Assembly (NCBI RefSeq): GCF_021018895.1
Contig: NC_079374.1
Location: 2,145,212-2,209,211, forward strand
DNA: 64,000 nucleotides
Reading direction: 5' to 3'
DNA from: Seriola aureovittata
Taxonomy: Eukaryota; Chordata; Actinopteri; Carangiformes; Carangidae
Positions 10,832 to 20,174 of the stretch are shown one piece after another (position 1 is the first letter of the stretch; every line of letters begins with the position of its first letter). Under the pieces are notes generated by a model. That model had not been told where the DNA came from. It searched no databases and saw only the letters and a list, made by a program, of their open reading frames with translations. Made by a program: the position numbers and the translations under genes.

Positions 10832-12070
10832 CAGAGGGAGCCACAGCTGATCTGGACACACGTGTGAACAGGTGATTGTCGTGTGTCATGAAGCCGGTTC
10901 AACACTGTCAAACTGCTGCAGCCGTGTCGACTGAGGCCAGAGAGAGACACTGATGCAGCAGCGGATTCATGCTTCTTGTTTAGGAGTGAGATGCTCAGCC
11001 ATCACATATGGGGGTAATGTTGTAGCGTCCACATACTTCTGGCCAGGTGTTTAGTTTCCTGTGTTTGATGTGACCCCTGGTCTCACAGTGTACTGCCTCT
11101 ACTGCACATTTATTACACTGCTGCTTATTGTATCTTTTATCCTGAGTCTTTTACATTTTACACCAGTTTTATTCTTGTTGAATGAAACTGTCTTCAGCCT
11201 GACTTCCTCTCCTGTTCGCACCGTGTTGTCGACATCCTCTGTAGATCAGAAACTTTACATGAAAACGTCGCTTCTTCTGGTTTTACCCTCACTGATGTTG
11301 AACATTTTGTTTTCTGACACTTCCACTGGGAGTTATGATTTCATGGCCACAATTTTATGATCCACTAATTATTTTAATTCTATTATATAACTTACAGTGC
11401 ACACAGCAATAGTAATGTTTTATATTGTATTTATATTTACTGTATATAGTGTAAAGTACTTCTAGTCTCCACAGAGTGTCAGTGTGAATCTTTGTTGCTG
11501 CTGCTTCCTGTCAGACACAGTAATGAACTGAAACTGTATTTATACACGTTGATACTCACTCGCTCTCAGAGTCGAATGAAGCACAGTGAAGCAAAACATC
11601 TGGATCTATAGCTGGTAGATAATAAAACAGCTGATCTGGAGGCTGTGGATCAGTTTGAGTCGTTCTGACTTTCCTTTAACTTCAGGATGAAGATCAATGT
11701 TCATTATTACAGTTTCTCTTTTGTTAATTATAATGTGGGATTCATGAAGTACTTTATATTAAATTTCAAAACAGAACTGAAGAATCACAACAGTTGTGTT
11801 TAAATAAGAAGTGACATGTTTAAGATCAGTCACAGGTCGGGTTCGGTTGAACAGGGAAGAAAAAGTCTGTTCGTTTTAGTCTCAACTTTTTTTTTTTTTT
11901 TTTTCTTTTTAAAGATTTCTCTATAAAAAGCATCAACACATTTATTCTGCTAAATTAATTAAAGTCAACTTTAATCATCCTGAGTTCATGATCAGAGCTG
12001 AGGTCCTTCATGTTCTTGCACATCTGTACCAGATGGTGGCGCAGCTGGATCAGCGTGGACACAAACACTT

Positions 12071-12107
12071 AATAATAATAATAATTATTATTATTATTAT
12101 TTATTAT
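12071..12107. repeat. (AAT)n(ATT)n palindromic microsatellite
   Basis: An AAT triplet run turns into an ATT triplet run at about 12084, giving a self-complementary array that can extrude as a hairpin. It lies about 270 bases upstream of the GC boxes of arl4c. Confidence 0.85.
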
Positions 12108-12360
12108 GAAACTACACAACAATATAATCAATTTTGCATTTCATTATAAGTTTCATTTGTTTATTTATCTTTTGTTAGTTTTTTTATTTCTGACACAAAC
12201 TCAGAAAATAAAAAACACTTATGACAAAGATTATTTTATTGTTTATATTTTATTTTAATCTCTATAACTTGTTGTTGTGTGAAGGAGTTTGTAGTTGTGG
12301 TGTTTGTGTGTCCATAGGAACCGGATCACTACAGCAGCTCGTGCAGACGCTCGCTGCCTC

Positions 12361-12402
12361 ATTGGCACATGTCCCGGCGGGGCGGGGCTTGGAGGGGGCG
12401 GG
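12361..12402 (+). promoter_or_regulatory. Core promoter: inverted CCAAT box and two GC boxes
   Basis: ATTGG at 12361-12365 is an inverted CCAAT box. GGGGCGGGGC-type GC boxes (Sp1/KLF sites) follow at about 12378-12388 and 12395-12402. No TATA box stands at a suitable distance, consistent with dispersed initiation roughly between 12410 and 12500. The exact start site cannot be read from sequence. Confidence 0.55.
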
Positions 12403-12534
12403 GTGGAGGAGGGGGGTGGCTCTTGTTTTGCGGTCTTGTTTTCTCAGCCCCACAACAGTGCAGCTGCAGAGACCGTCACGAGAGGAGCGTCCGACACGAG
12501 CCGGGGGAGGACAGAAGGAAAAGCGAGTCGGTGG

Positions 12535-12912
12535 ATGATTCTGCGTGGACCTTGATTTGTCCCCGGGACGCAGCCAGAATCCCGAGAGCTGGATCCGGTT
12601 CTGTGATTCTGCAGAGGACCGGGTCACCGCAGAGAGGATTTGTCGAGGCGGGTGAAAGGGTTTGTGATCACCGGTGTCCTCTCAGCGCGGTCCCCGGAGG
12701 AGCGTTTTCACCGTGGAGCTTCCTCGTCGCCAAATGGGTGTGAGCGCGTGAGGAGAATACTAATGAACGGCGCGCTGCGTCCTGCTGAGGCGCACCGCGT
12801 CCCCCGCTGCAGCTGAGGGCCACAGCACCGCAGCCGAGCCGATCCGTCATCCACAGCGACCTGAGGAATCTTACACATGAGCTTCGACCCTCCACAAGCT
12901 GCTGACACATAA
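12535..12912 (+). promoter_or_regulatory. arl4c leader with four short upstream ORFs
   Basis: If transcription starts near 12430-12500 and the leader is unspliced, it holds uORFs at 12535-12555 (6 codons plus stop), 12734-12751 (5), 12763-12816 (17) and 12877-12912 (11). All four AUGs have a pyrimidine at -3, a weak context, whereas the main start at 12940 has A at -3 and G at +4. The last uORF ends 27 bases before the main AUG. This arrangement allows leaky scanning and could damp translation. Confidence 0.5.
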
Positions 12913-12939
12913 AACAAACAGCGAAAAAAAGACGCCAGG

Positions 12940-13518
12940 ATGGGAAACAGCTTCTCCAACATCTCCGCCTTCCAGTCCCTCCACATCGTCATGCTGGGTC
13001 TGGACTCCGCGGGGAAGACCACGGTCCTGTACAGACTCAAATTCAACGAATTCGTCAACACGGTCCCGACGATCGGCTTCAACACGGAGAAGATCAAGCT
13101 GAGTAACGGCACCGCGAAGGGCATCAGCTGCCACTTCTGGGACGTGGGGGGCCAGGAGAAGCTGAGGCCCCTGTGGAAGTCCTACAGCCGGTGCACGGAC
13201 GGCATCATCTACGTCGTGGACTCCGTGGACGTGGACAGGCTCGAGGAGGCCAAGACCGAGCTGCACAAAGTCACCAAGTTCGCGGAGAACCAGGGCACGC
13301 CGCTGCTGGTCATCGCCAACAAGCAGGACCTGCCCAAGTCCCTGCCGGTGGCGGACATCGAGAAGCAGCTGGCCCTGCACGAGCTCACCCCCTCCACCAC
13401 CTACCACATCCAGCCCGCGTGCGCTATCATAGGCGAGGGGCTCCACGAGGGCATGGACAAGCTGTACGAGATGATCGTGAAGAGGAGGAAATCCTTAAAG
13501 CAGAAGAAGAAGCGGTAA
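12940..13518 (+). CDS. arl4c: ADP-ribosylation factor-like protein 4C (ARF-like small GTPase)
   Basis: A single-exon frame encodes 192 residues, the usual ARL4C length. Gly2 after the start Met is the N-myristoylation site of ARF-family proteins. The P-loop GLDSAGKT is at 20-27, the switch I Thr in VPTIGFNT at 44, switch II WDVGGQE at 67-73 with Gln72, the guanine-specifying NKQD at 127-130 and the CAIIGEGL motif at 161-168. The lysine/arginine tail 181-192 is the ARL4 membrane and nuclear localisation signal. The short SNGTAKG insertion (55-61) is characteristic of the ARL4 subgroup. All nucleotide-binding motifs are intact. ARL4 proteins cycle GTP unusually freely, act at the plasma membrane and recruit ARNO/cytohesins to activate ARF6; ARL4C (ARL7) is also linked to cholesterol export, cell migration and tubulogenesis. 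The start is fixed by the MGN myristoylation signature and a strong Kozak context. Assignment to ARL4C rather than ARL4A/D rests on near-identity to the mammalian protein as I recall it. Teleosts can have two co-orthologues (a/b), which I cannot distinguish. Confidence 0.97.
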   Translation: MGNSFSNISAFQSLHIVMLGLDSAGKTTVLYRLKFNEFVNTVPTIGFNTEKIKLSNGTAKGISCHFWDVGGQEKLRPLWKSYSRCTDGIIYVVDSVDVDRLEEAKTELHKVTKFAENQGTPLLVIANKQDLPKSLPVADIEKQLALHELTPSTTYHIQPACAIIGEGLHEGMDKLYEMIVKRRKSLKQKKKR

Positions 13519-13869
13519 CTGGAGCCGGTCCTGCGGACGAGGCTGTAGTCCGGGTTCTGCCCTGGTGGCGTGGCCCCTGCAGGTTCACGCGCTGCAGTGA
13601 TTTTTGTTTTTACATCCTCCGTTTGGATTAAAGCTGTGAAGTCCTGCTGGATGATGCTTTTGCACACAGGAGGCTGCAGGAGAGACAAGACTGAATTAAA
13701 AGGTTTAACCAAAAAAAGAAAAGAAAAAAAAGAGACTGAGGAGAAACTTGAACTCGTGTTCAGGAGAAACAGGCGGGCCTGTTCATCTGCTGCTTTACCG
13801 CTGACTCTGAAGGAGAACAAGCTCCTGTGCTGAGGACTTTTATGGACCGACATGTTTTTTATTTCCATC

Positions 13870-13894
13870 CACACACACACACACACACACACAC
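13870..13894 (+). repeat. (CA)12 microsatellite in the arl4c 3' UTR
   Basis: Perfect CA array. In RNA, CA repeats are binding sites for hnRNP L, so this could affect processing or stability; that is inference. Confidence 0.9.
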
Positions 13895-13972
13895 TGTGGA
13901 GACACAGGTTTGATTTTGCACGTGGCTCGGGGGTCACATGTTCCCCCTGCTCTTTGTTTTTTTGGGGGAAAC

Positions 13973-14078
13973 CAGATCTCACTGCAGCAAAATCCCCCAG
14001 AATCCGGAGATGTAGCTGCCCAGATGTTTCAGCCGGACATCTCCGGATTGTTGGGGTTTTGTTGCAGTCAGTCATCTG
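13973..14078 (+). ncRNA. Long imperfect hairpin in the arl4c 3' UTR
   Basis: AATCCGGAGATGT (14001-14013) is perfectly complementary to ACATCTCCGGATT (14037-14049). Pairing continues outward with one bulge and a few mismatches through 'actgcagcaaaatcccc' (13981-13997) and 'ggggttttgttgcagt' (14053-14068), and again at CAGAT/ATCTG (13973-13977/14074-14078) after an internal loop. A small inner stem GCTG/CAGC closes the 23-base loop. The size and shape are like a pre-miRNA or a double-stranded RNA-binding site. I do not recognise the arm as a known miRNA, and it could instead be a small inverted-repeat insertion. Confidence 0.45.
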
Positions 14079-14295
14079 TAGTATCAGTCTGACGGTTCTG
14101 GGTGTCCTGCAGACTGTTTCTCTCCGGGAGCATTGAAGTAGCCTTTCCTCTGTGTGGTGGGCTGAGGACAAGAGCGTCCACTACTTTGCACTTTTCATTT
14201 CCTAACAAACAGTAGAGAACTACACTGTATGAACAGAGGAGCAGATCCAGGTGGTTTATGTACTAAGAAAAAGCAGAATTGAAGTATTTTTGAAT

Positions 14296-14301
14296 ATTAA
14301 A
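14296..14301 (+). terminator. Probable poly(A) signal of arl4c (ATTAAA)
   Basis: The common variant signal ATTAAA is followed within 20-50 bases by a GT-rich stretch (14319-14352), as expected for the downstream element. No AATAAA stands nearer. Confidence 0.6.
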
Positions 14302-14375
14302 AAGATTTAAAAATCCATGATTTGGGTGACTGTTGTTCATTTACTGTGTGGTTCATCCAGACCGCTCAGGTGTGG

Positions 14376-14397
14376 GGGTCACAGAGGTCAGAGGTCA
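14376..14397 (+). promoter_or_regulatory. Composite nuclear-receptor site (DR3 plus DR1)
   Basis: Three half-sites in one orientation: GGGTCA (14376-14381), AGGTCA (14385-14390) and AGGTCA (14392-14397). The spacings are 3 and 1, giving a DR3 as bound by VDR/RXR and a DR1 as bound by HNF4, PPAR/RXR or COUP-TF. It lies about 75 bases past the arl4c poly(A) signal. Function is inferred only from sequence. Confidence 0.45.
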
Positions 14398-14497
14398 CAG
14401 GGGTTCTTTTGCCTCAGCTGCAGGTTTCCCGTCTTGATCTTCCTCTGGTGAAGTGAACGCAGAGGAGCTCGTTTGTGAAATTTATGGATCTGCATTG

Positions 14498-14590
14498 CAG
14501 CGCCGCGGCAGCAGGAACCAGAGCTCGGACCGGACCGGCGGCGTGTTCGGCGTCCGTCCTGAGGAGCGTCGACTCTCACGCCACGCTTTC
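14498..14590. other. Small CpG-rich cluster downstream of arl4c
   Basis: About 90 bases rich in CpG ('gcgccgcggcagc', 'cggaccggaccggcggcg', 'ggcgtccg') stand alone in AT-rich DNA about 180 bases beyond the probable arl4c end. They could mark a small downstream regulatory element or a second, possibly antisense, start site. No open frame supports a gene. Confidence 0.35.
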
Positions 14591-14689
14591 TCATTCATGT
14601 AGGAACTTATTTTGGACAAAGATAACAGTTCAGTCAGAGCTGCTGGATGATTCTGCTGGGGAAAATGTTCAGTGTGTGCACATGAATTA

Positions 14690-14950
14690 GCAAACATATT
14701 AGTGTTTTTGTTATTGATTAATCTGCCTGTTATTTTCTCCTTTTTAAAAGTTTTATTTGATTGGTCCAAAAAAATGTCAGAAAGTAGTGAAACTGCACGT
14801 CACAGTTTCTTCTAAAACCCATAAACACGTTTCAGCATCTGTGTCAGAATCTTAAAGAAACCAGCAGATATTCACGTCCCAGCAGCTGAAACCAGATCCA
14901 CAAGTTTTCTGGACATTTATTAATCAAGTGAATGAAATAATTGTTTTTGA
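14690..14950 (+). mobile_element. 'gattaatctgctgattattttc' family repeat, copy 1
   Basis: Ordered landmarks are 'ttattgattaatctgcctgttattttctcc', 'ggtccaaaaaaatgtcag', 'aaagtagtgaaa', 'aaagaaaccagcagatattcac', 'agctgaaaccag' and 'tgaatgaaataattg'. This is the order of a widespread teleost interspersed repeat. Related fragments occur here at 26265, 35500 and 50160. It has no coding capacity. Confidence 0.65.
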
Positions 14951-15029
14951 CACAGTGATCTGATCTGAGCATCTCCCCAGTCACAGGAGACACTTTTACT
15001 TTTTCTTTAGATTCTTTAAACCACATGTG

Positions 15030-15790
15030 ACTAAAATACTTCTGTACTTTTACTGAAGTTTTACTCTGTTGATACTTTTAAAGAGACAAAGAATCTTTTG
15101 TATCTGAGGGTTTTACATTCTTGTCATGCGACTAAAATCTCTGAATCACCCCGAGTGGCCTCTGCAGAGCGAAGACCTCATCACATAATAAACACCACAC
15201 AGAAACATGAGCAGCTGTTCAGTGAGTGAGCTGAAACACAAGGACAGTTTCCTTCTTCCTGTACAGACTTTACCTGTGACTGAATCATCAGGTTGGTGCT
15301 AGTGTTACCTGGACGTCTGAATGTGATCAGCTTCTAAACTCTCAGAACTGGTTGTTCAAGCTCATTTCCACTAAAAAAAAGACACTGTAGAGATAATTAA
15401 ATAACACAGAGGAACTGTGACAAGTTTTTCTGTTGAGCCTGTTCAAATATAAAAACATTCCTCACCAACTGTTTCTGTTATGTTTCAGTTTTCAGAGATA
15501 AAACTGCTGCGGTTGGTAAATGAACAGATGCATTCAGTAAACTACGACTACAGCAGCCAGGAAACTTAAAAACACGAGTCAAAGTAAATGAGTTTCACAG
15601 AGTAATCTGGAGGCTACAGAGCAGCTAATGAAGCTGTCATTATAAAACTTTACAAAATGCTCCTCTTCGTCTCGATGAGGTGAAACCTGTCGGTTTAATT
15701 AAGACGCTGGATGATGCTGCCAGTTACGTGTGGCGGCGGTCCAGTGTAAGTCTTGCTTTTAGCCACATTAGCTCGGGGAAGTGTCGGTCA
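15030..15790. other. Intergenic DNA, no gene seen
   Basis: AT-rich sequence. The first 70 bases ('aaaatacttctgtacttttactgaag') look like a fragment of the 'tacttttactccact' repeat; the rest is unremarkable. Confidence 0.4.
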
Positions 15791-15799
15791 GTTTAATCC

Positions 15800-15960
15800 A
15801 GAGTGAAATAACTACTGGTTGGATTGTGATGGCATCTTGTACATTATATATACATTATATATTCACGGTCTCCAGAGGATGAATCCTACAACTTTTCATC
15901 AGGTCAACATTTTAAAATCCTGAGCTAAGATAGCGAACATGCTAAAGCTGCTAAAATGAA
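15800..15960 (+). mobile_element. 'cccagaggatga' family repeat, copy 3
   Basis: It shows 'gaaataactactggttggattgtgatggcat', 'attcacggtctccagaggatgaatcctac', 'tcatcaggtcaacattt' and 'agcgaacatgctaaagctgcta', in family order. Confidence 0.7.
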
Positions 15961-16029
15961 TTCATCATCTGCACTTTATCTGTTTCAGGCTTAAAATAAA
16001 CATTACTACTTTAGCCAGGAGCGGGAGAT

Positions 16030-16042
16030 GTTGCCTGGTAAC
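16030..16042 (+). promoter_or_regulatory. RFX X-box-like site
   Basis: GTTGCC-T-GGTAAC is a full match to the X-box consensus with a one-base spacer, 2.5 kb downstream of arl4c. Confidence 0.4.
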
Positions 16043-16049
16043 AGCTGAA

Positions 16050-18700
16050 ACTAAAAACCTTACAAACGAGGATTAATGACACAATGATGTGTGAGGTTAT
16101 CTAAAAATAATGCACGACCCTCCAAGCCAATCAGCATCCAGTTCGCCCCGTGGCTGACGTGTCATCACCGGTACATGAAATGACATTAATCGCCTCGTTT
16201 CTACAGATTTTGAATCCATGTTGAAACACGGCAACAGGAAAAACATTTCCTTTCATTTCAACAGGTTTAGGCGGGAACACCGACATGTGCCACTTACATG
16301 CTTTTTCAAACTGTGTTTAAAGTCAGAGATAAAAAAAACAAAGGCAACTTCCTGCTTGTTTGATGCTCTTTAATGACAAGAGGCTCAGAAAAAACAGAGT
16401 GCGGTTTCTATCTGTCTCAAAAAAATAAAAAGAAACGGCCCTGTCATCTCAGGAATACCCGTCGCCATGGCAACAGAACCAACCCAGTCCAGCCTCAGTG
16501 ATTTAAGAAAAACAAGATTTCCCCTCCTCGCAGTTTGTCTGCAGTGTTAACGTTTGTGTTTACACTGACAACAAGTCACAAAGAATAAAATGTCTCCATC
16601 CCCCTCGACTCGCTCCTTTCTGTTCATCCACATACTCTGTGTCGTCTTGTCTCTTCTTTGAAACTAAACGATGTTGACACTGTAAAATATTAAAAACAAA
16701 GCCATGATGCATTATATCTTATAAACCATTCCCCCTGAATCTGCTCTGACATATTTGTTTTGATTAATTATCAACTGGGAAATTCATTTACCACAGCAGA
16801 AAAATAAACATCTATAGAATAAACATCTATGCAAATAAGAGAAATGCTTCTGCATACGAACCCTACTGAAATCATTTTTACCTTCCTGATAATGTTGTTT
16901 GCATCTTTACTACAAACAATGTTTTTGACAATGTTCAATTCAAGTGTCTTTTTAAGAAAAAAATGATCTTTAAAACTTAAAAAACAGAAGTGGCCAGTGT
17001 CTTTAGGCCTGGAGTTGTGTTGGCCCTGTTTTTCACTGAGGCAGCAAACAGCTCCAGCAGCCTTCACCACAGAGCTGCAGGGATGACGTGTTTCTACAGT
17101 CCAACCTTGAAGCTAGCGTCACTCCGGTTCCTTCCACAAATAGCTGATGGGATTTTTACATTGACTTGTGGATGATTGCAGAAAGTAAAGTTAATGATCC
17201 CGACTGGTTTAGTTCAGCGGGACCATCTTCACTAATGAACTCCACTTTATGATGTTTGAAGCCTAAATACAATCAGCAGAAGTAAAAAGCTAATGTTAGG
17301 CTGTAAACCAACGACACCACGGTCACATGACTTCAACGTCACCACCGCTAAACTACAACTTGTAGTGTGATTCAGCTCTGACCTCTTCTACAGAAGCCTT
17401 TCCTCTTACAGTTAGTATCAGTCCGTATAAACACAGCGAGGCTGTAAAGGTGGACTGGCGAGTAGATCGGTTTCATGTTCAACATGACGACGTTTAACGA
17501 CCGACAACCTCTGCCGTCTCATTTAGACACTCGTTAGCAACAGAGACGTAAAAGGACAGACTTATTCCAGTCATCTGACCAAAAACAGACTTCAGGAGGA
17601 GGGAAGAGGAGGAGCTAAAATGATGTGCAGGGCAGACTGTCTGTAGCCTGAGAGGCAAAACTCAGGGTGAAACCCACTTCTCTCCGTTCCAGCTTTAACT
17701 TGCCACTAACACGGACTGTTGTTAGAGATTTATCCATTAGTTAATCATTACTCAGAGTTTATCTTCAGTTTCAGTTTGTTTAACCTGCGTCAGGAGTTTA
17801 GCTGAAGTTCAAAAAGGTTGTATGTGGAGAGGTCAGCACACAGCTGATGACCTGGAAGCGTGTTGCAAACCCGACTTTGTGTGAACATGTTTCTTTTAAA
17901 GCAAGGTCAGACACGATGCCAGGACAGACCCTGCTGCGCAGCAACTGCAGCTTCTCTTCATTTGACCCATTTGTCAGTTTGAAACATGCTGAAGCTGCTG
18001 CTACAAAAACCTCCGAGGACCTCATGTGTACAGCAGTTAGCTGCACCAGTGGCCTATAAAAACCCACGGCCTTCAAACACACTGGCCTCCAGAGAGACCC
18101 GTCCTTGTTTATGTTGAAGGAGCATTTTCAGTGTCTCCAGAAACCAGAGCTGACTTCTGTCAACTGAACAAAGCAGCTGTGGCTTCAGGACCCGCAGCAC
18201 AAAGAGGAAACCGACGAGTCCTGCAGAGGAAAATATTGTTTTTCTCGTCGGCAAAACTGCAAAAAACATTTATATCATGAAAGATATCGCAGCAGGAAAC
18301 ATCGTGATATTCAATATTATCGAATATTGGCCCGAGACTAATGACCTCCCAACACTATGATGAAGATTTTGTTGATAGACGACATTTCCTTTGTCAGTTT
18401 AAACAATTAAAGTTGCCAGAGAGACTTAAGATTCCTCCTTTTCTTCTGTGTTTTCAGGCGTGTTTTTATTTGTCAACGTCACAGAAAATGTTACGTTTTC
18501 AAACTTTGTCCGAGCTGCTGTAAAAAATAAAAGCCGTTATTTGATGAGCTTTGCTTTCGGCTGAGGAGAAGTGAGACGGCTAATGTTGCTAGCTCGATAG
18601 CCTCCCGTGCAACAAGTCAAACTTACTCAGCCACCGACTCAAACTAATGTTGGACTGTTACTGGAAACAAGAGGGAACGAGCGTTGTGCCGTTTGGAAGC
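16050..18700. other. Intergenic DNA, no gene seen
   Basis: About 2.6 kb without recognised genes and with few repeats. Scattered short frames show no domains. The stretch 18260-18340 contains 'gatattcaatattatcgaatat' palindromic AT sequence that may belong to an old repeat. Confidence 0.4.
16461..16474 (+). promoter_or_regulatory. RFX X-box-like site
   Basis: GTCGCC-AT-GGCAAC fits the X-box consensus fully with the typical two-base AT spacer. Confidence 0.42.
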
Positions 18701-18708
18701 AGCCACAC

Positions 18709-18721
18709 TGACCTTTGACCT
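18709..18721 (-). promoter_or_regulatory. Perfect DR1 nuclear-receptor motif
   Basis: Plus strand TGACCT-T-TGACCT is the reverse complement of AGGTCA-A-AGGTCA, the optimal DR1 for HNF4, PPAR/RXR and COUP-TF. It lies outside the repeat family that carries DR1 elsewhere. Confidence 0.4.
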
Positions 18722-18799
18722 TTGGACGAGGTTTGAAAGTGTTCAGATTGAATGTTAGCTGTAGCTCTTGTTGAGGTCGGGTAATTCTTTCCAGTGGAC

Positions 18800-18840
18800 A
18801 ATAATAATAATAATAATAATAATAATAATTATAATAATAA
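18800..18840 (+). repeat. (AAT)13 microsatellite
   Basis: AAT triplet array with one interruption near 18829. Confidence 0.95.
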
Positions 18841-18844
18841 GTCC

Positions 18845-19735
18845 GTCCCTCCAGGTGTTTGTGGGCTTTTTGAGATTGCAGCTCAAATACCTGATTTTCT
18901 TAAACAATTGAAACTGTGGGAGAAACCAGCGATCGTGCTCCTCTGCTCTGTGTTATAACAGAGCTCGGGCAGAATTCACAGGGATTGGTTGAATTTTCAC
19001 TAATTATTGTCATCGCCACGTCGCGACCTTCTGGAGCGACTGATGTCAAATGACAAACCAAACACACGTGATTCTTGTTGCTCAGTCTTCGAAGTCAGAA
19101 CCTCCTCCTCTCCTTTCTTGGCGTCTCCCACAGCTCTCCAATTATGTCCTTACAGCAGGAACAGAGCTGTCTGCTGGAGCAAAACAAACTGCTGATTACA
19201 GAGCAGCGTGTCTTTGTGCTGCTTCAATCACTGCAGAAATTAAAAGATAATAAGCCGACACTGTAAACGCCGTCGACCTGAACAGCCCGCTCTGTTTCTT
19301 CTTATCGTCTCCTGCGGAGCGCCACTGTTTGTGGAAAACACTAAACGTCTTGCGTGTCCCTTAAACCCTCATGAGCGTAGATCACTCTGAGCCACCTCAG
19401 CCCAGGTGAACCCACAGTGTGATGAGCAGATGTTTGTCACATGCAGGTCATTTTAAATCACAACAGTGTCTCAGGTATGCCACGCCCCCTCGTTCCCCCA
19501 TTAAGCACCTGGATCACCCTCACCTGAAACCACCTGGTCACCATCAGCTGATCTTCACTTCCTGGTCAGTGAGACGTGTATTTCAACCTGACAGAACCAG
19601 TGTTCTCGGACATTTTGTCTCTGGAGCTTATATCGTTGTTGCTAAGACCCTTGATGCTCTGTGGTAAACATTTATATTTCTTAATGTTTTTTTTAAAATT
19701 TAAAAAGAAATCAATTCATTTTTCAAAAACAACCA
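18845..19735. other. Intergenic DNA, no gene seen
   Basis: Mixed-composition sequence. Overlapping short frames at 19007-19266 show no recognisable protein features. Confidence 0.4.
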
Positions 19736-19737
19736 GA

Positions 19738-20172
19738 AGTCTTAAAGGGCCAGTCCCCTGATTCTGCACATGAAGAGCAGTTGACCACTGGAATCAGCTG
19801 TATGACCTCTTCTGTGTCTCTGGACAAGTTTTGTTTTGAAAAAACGACCCTGATCGTGTCATGGTGATGTCATCAGGGTCGTCTCAGATTGGGCGCTAAA
19901 AAATGGGGATGTGGAATCTGAAAGACGTGGGTTTGTTTGCCCCCCCCCCCCCAGGCAGGGAGCTGTCTAAAGATGCTGTCAAGTTGCATCATTGCAAACG
20001 TAGAGTCCACTGTTGTTGAAACTTGATCCTCGCTGGAGGCTCAAAGTCTGAGCTCTGCTGCTGCACTGTAAAAAGAGATGTGGCTCAATGTTTCAGGAAA
20101 TCTGCCTATTTACTGAAAAGTAGAGTGATATTGATTTTCGATCGTTAAAATGTCGAACTATTCCTTTAATCT
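19738..20172 (+). mobile_element. 'ttaaagggccagt' nonautonomous element
   Basis: It starts at 'cttaaagggccagtcc' and ends at 'gtcgaactattcctttaat'; the outer TTAAAGG words are inverted relative to each other. Internal landmarks are 'gatgtcatcagggtcg', 'ggcagggagctgtctaaagatgct', 'gcatcattgcaaacgtagagtccactg' and 'aaacttgatcctcgctgg', which I recognise from a common teleost repeat. It includes a C13 run (19940-19952) and a GACCCTGAT/ATCAGGGTC stem. It is probably a miniature DNA transposon; no transposase is encoded. Confidence 0.65.
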
Positions 20173-20174
20173 TT

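Larger units (their letters stand above)
10220..12290. other. Upstream flank of arl4c, no gene seen
   Basis: About 2 kb of AT-rich DNA between the last upstream microsatellite cluster and the arl4c promoter. It includes a C12 run (10455-10466), a poly-T run near 11890 and several AT-rich patches. A hydrophobic 99-codon plus-strand frame (11061-11360) matches nothing I know and is not called. Confidence 0.45.
12340..13560 (+). promoter_or_regulatory. CpG-island promoter of arl4c
   Basis: Composition changes sharply near 12310 from AT-rich to GC-rich DNA with many CpG dinucleotides, and this continues through the whole coding region to about 13560. It is by far the largest CpG-dense block of the window. 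Only the promoter part, about 12340-12500, is likely to control initiation; the remainder is transcribed. CpG islands over small single-exon GTPase genes are typical in vertebrates. Confidence 0.8.
13519..14320 (+). other. arl4c 3' untranslated region
   Basis: From the TAA stop the sequence runs about 800 bases with no coding potential to a probable cleavage site just after the ATTAAA at 14296-14301. Early ATTAAA words near 13626 and 13694 could give shorter forms. It holds an A-rich tract (about 13710-13735), a (CA)12 array and a long foldback. The extent is inferred; no transcript data are available. Confidence 0.6.

Noticed and set aside
11061..11360. A hydrophobic 99-codon frame that looks like membrane segments
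   Set aside because: T-rich DNA gives hydrophobic translations by chance. There is no promoter, no family resemblance and no splice context.
12871..13446. A 191-codon minus-strand frame opposite arl4c
   Set aside because: A shadow of the GC-rich coding region; its Gly/Val/Leu/Arg-rich sequence mirrors arl4c codons.
13173..13631. A 152-codon plus-strand frame overlapping arl4c
   Set aside because: A +1-type shadow of the arl4c frame, rich in Arg, Gly and Ala from GC-rich codons.
13401..14171. A 256-codon minus-strand frame, the longest in the window
   Set aside because: It is antisense to the end of arl4c and its 3' UTR, includes a Cys-Val run from the (CA)n tract and has no domain character.
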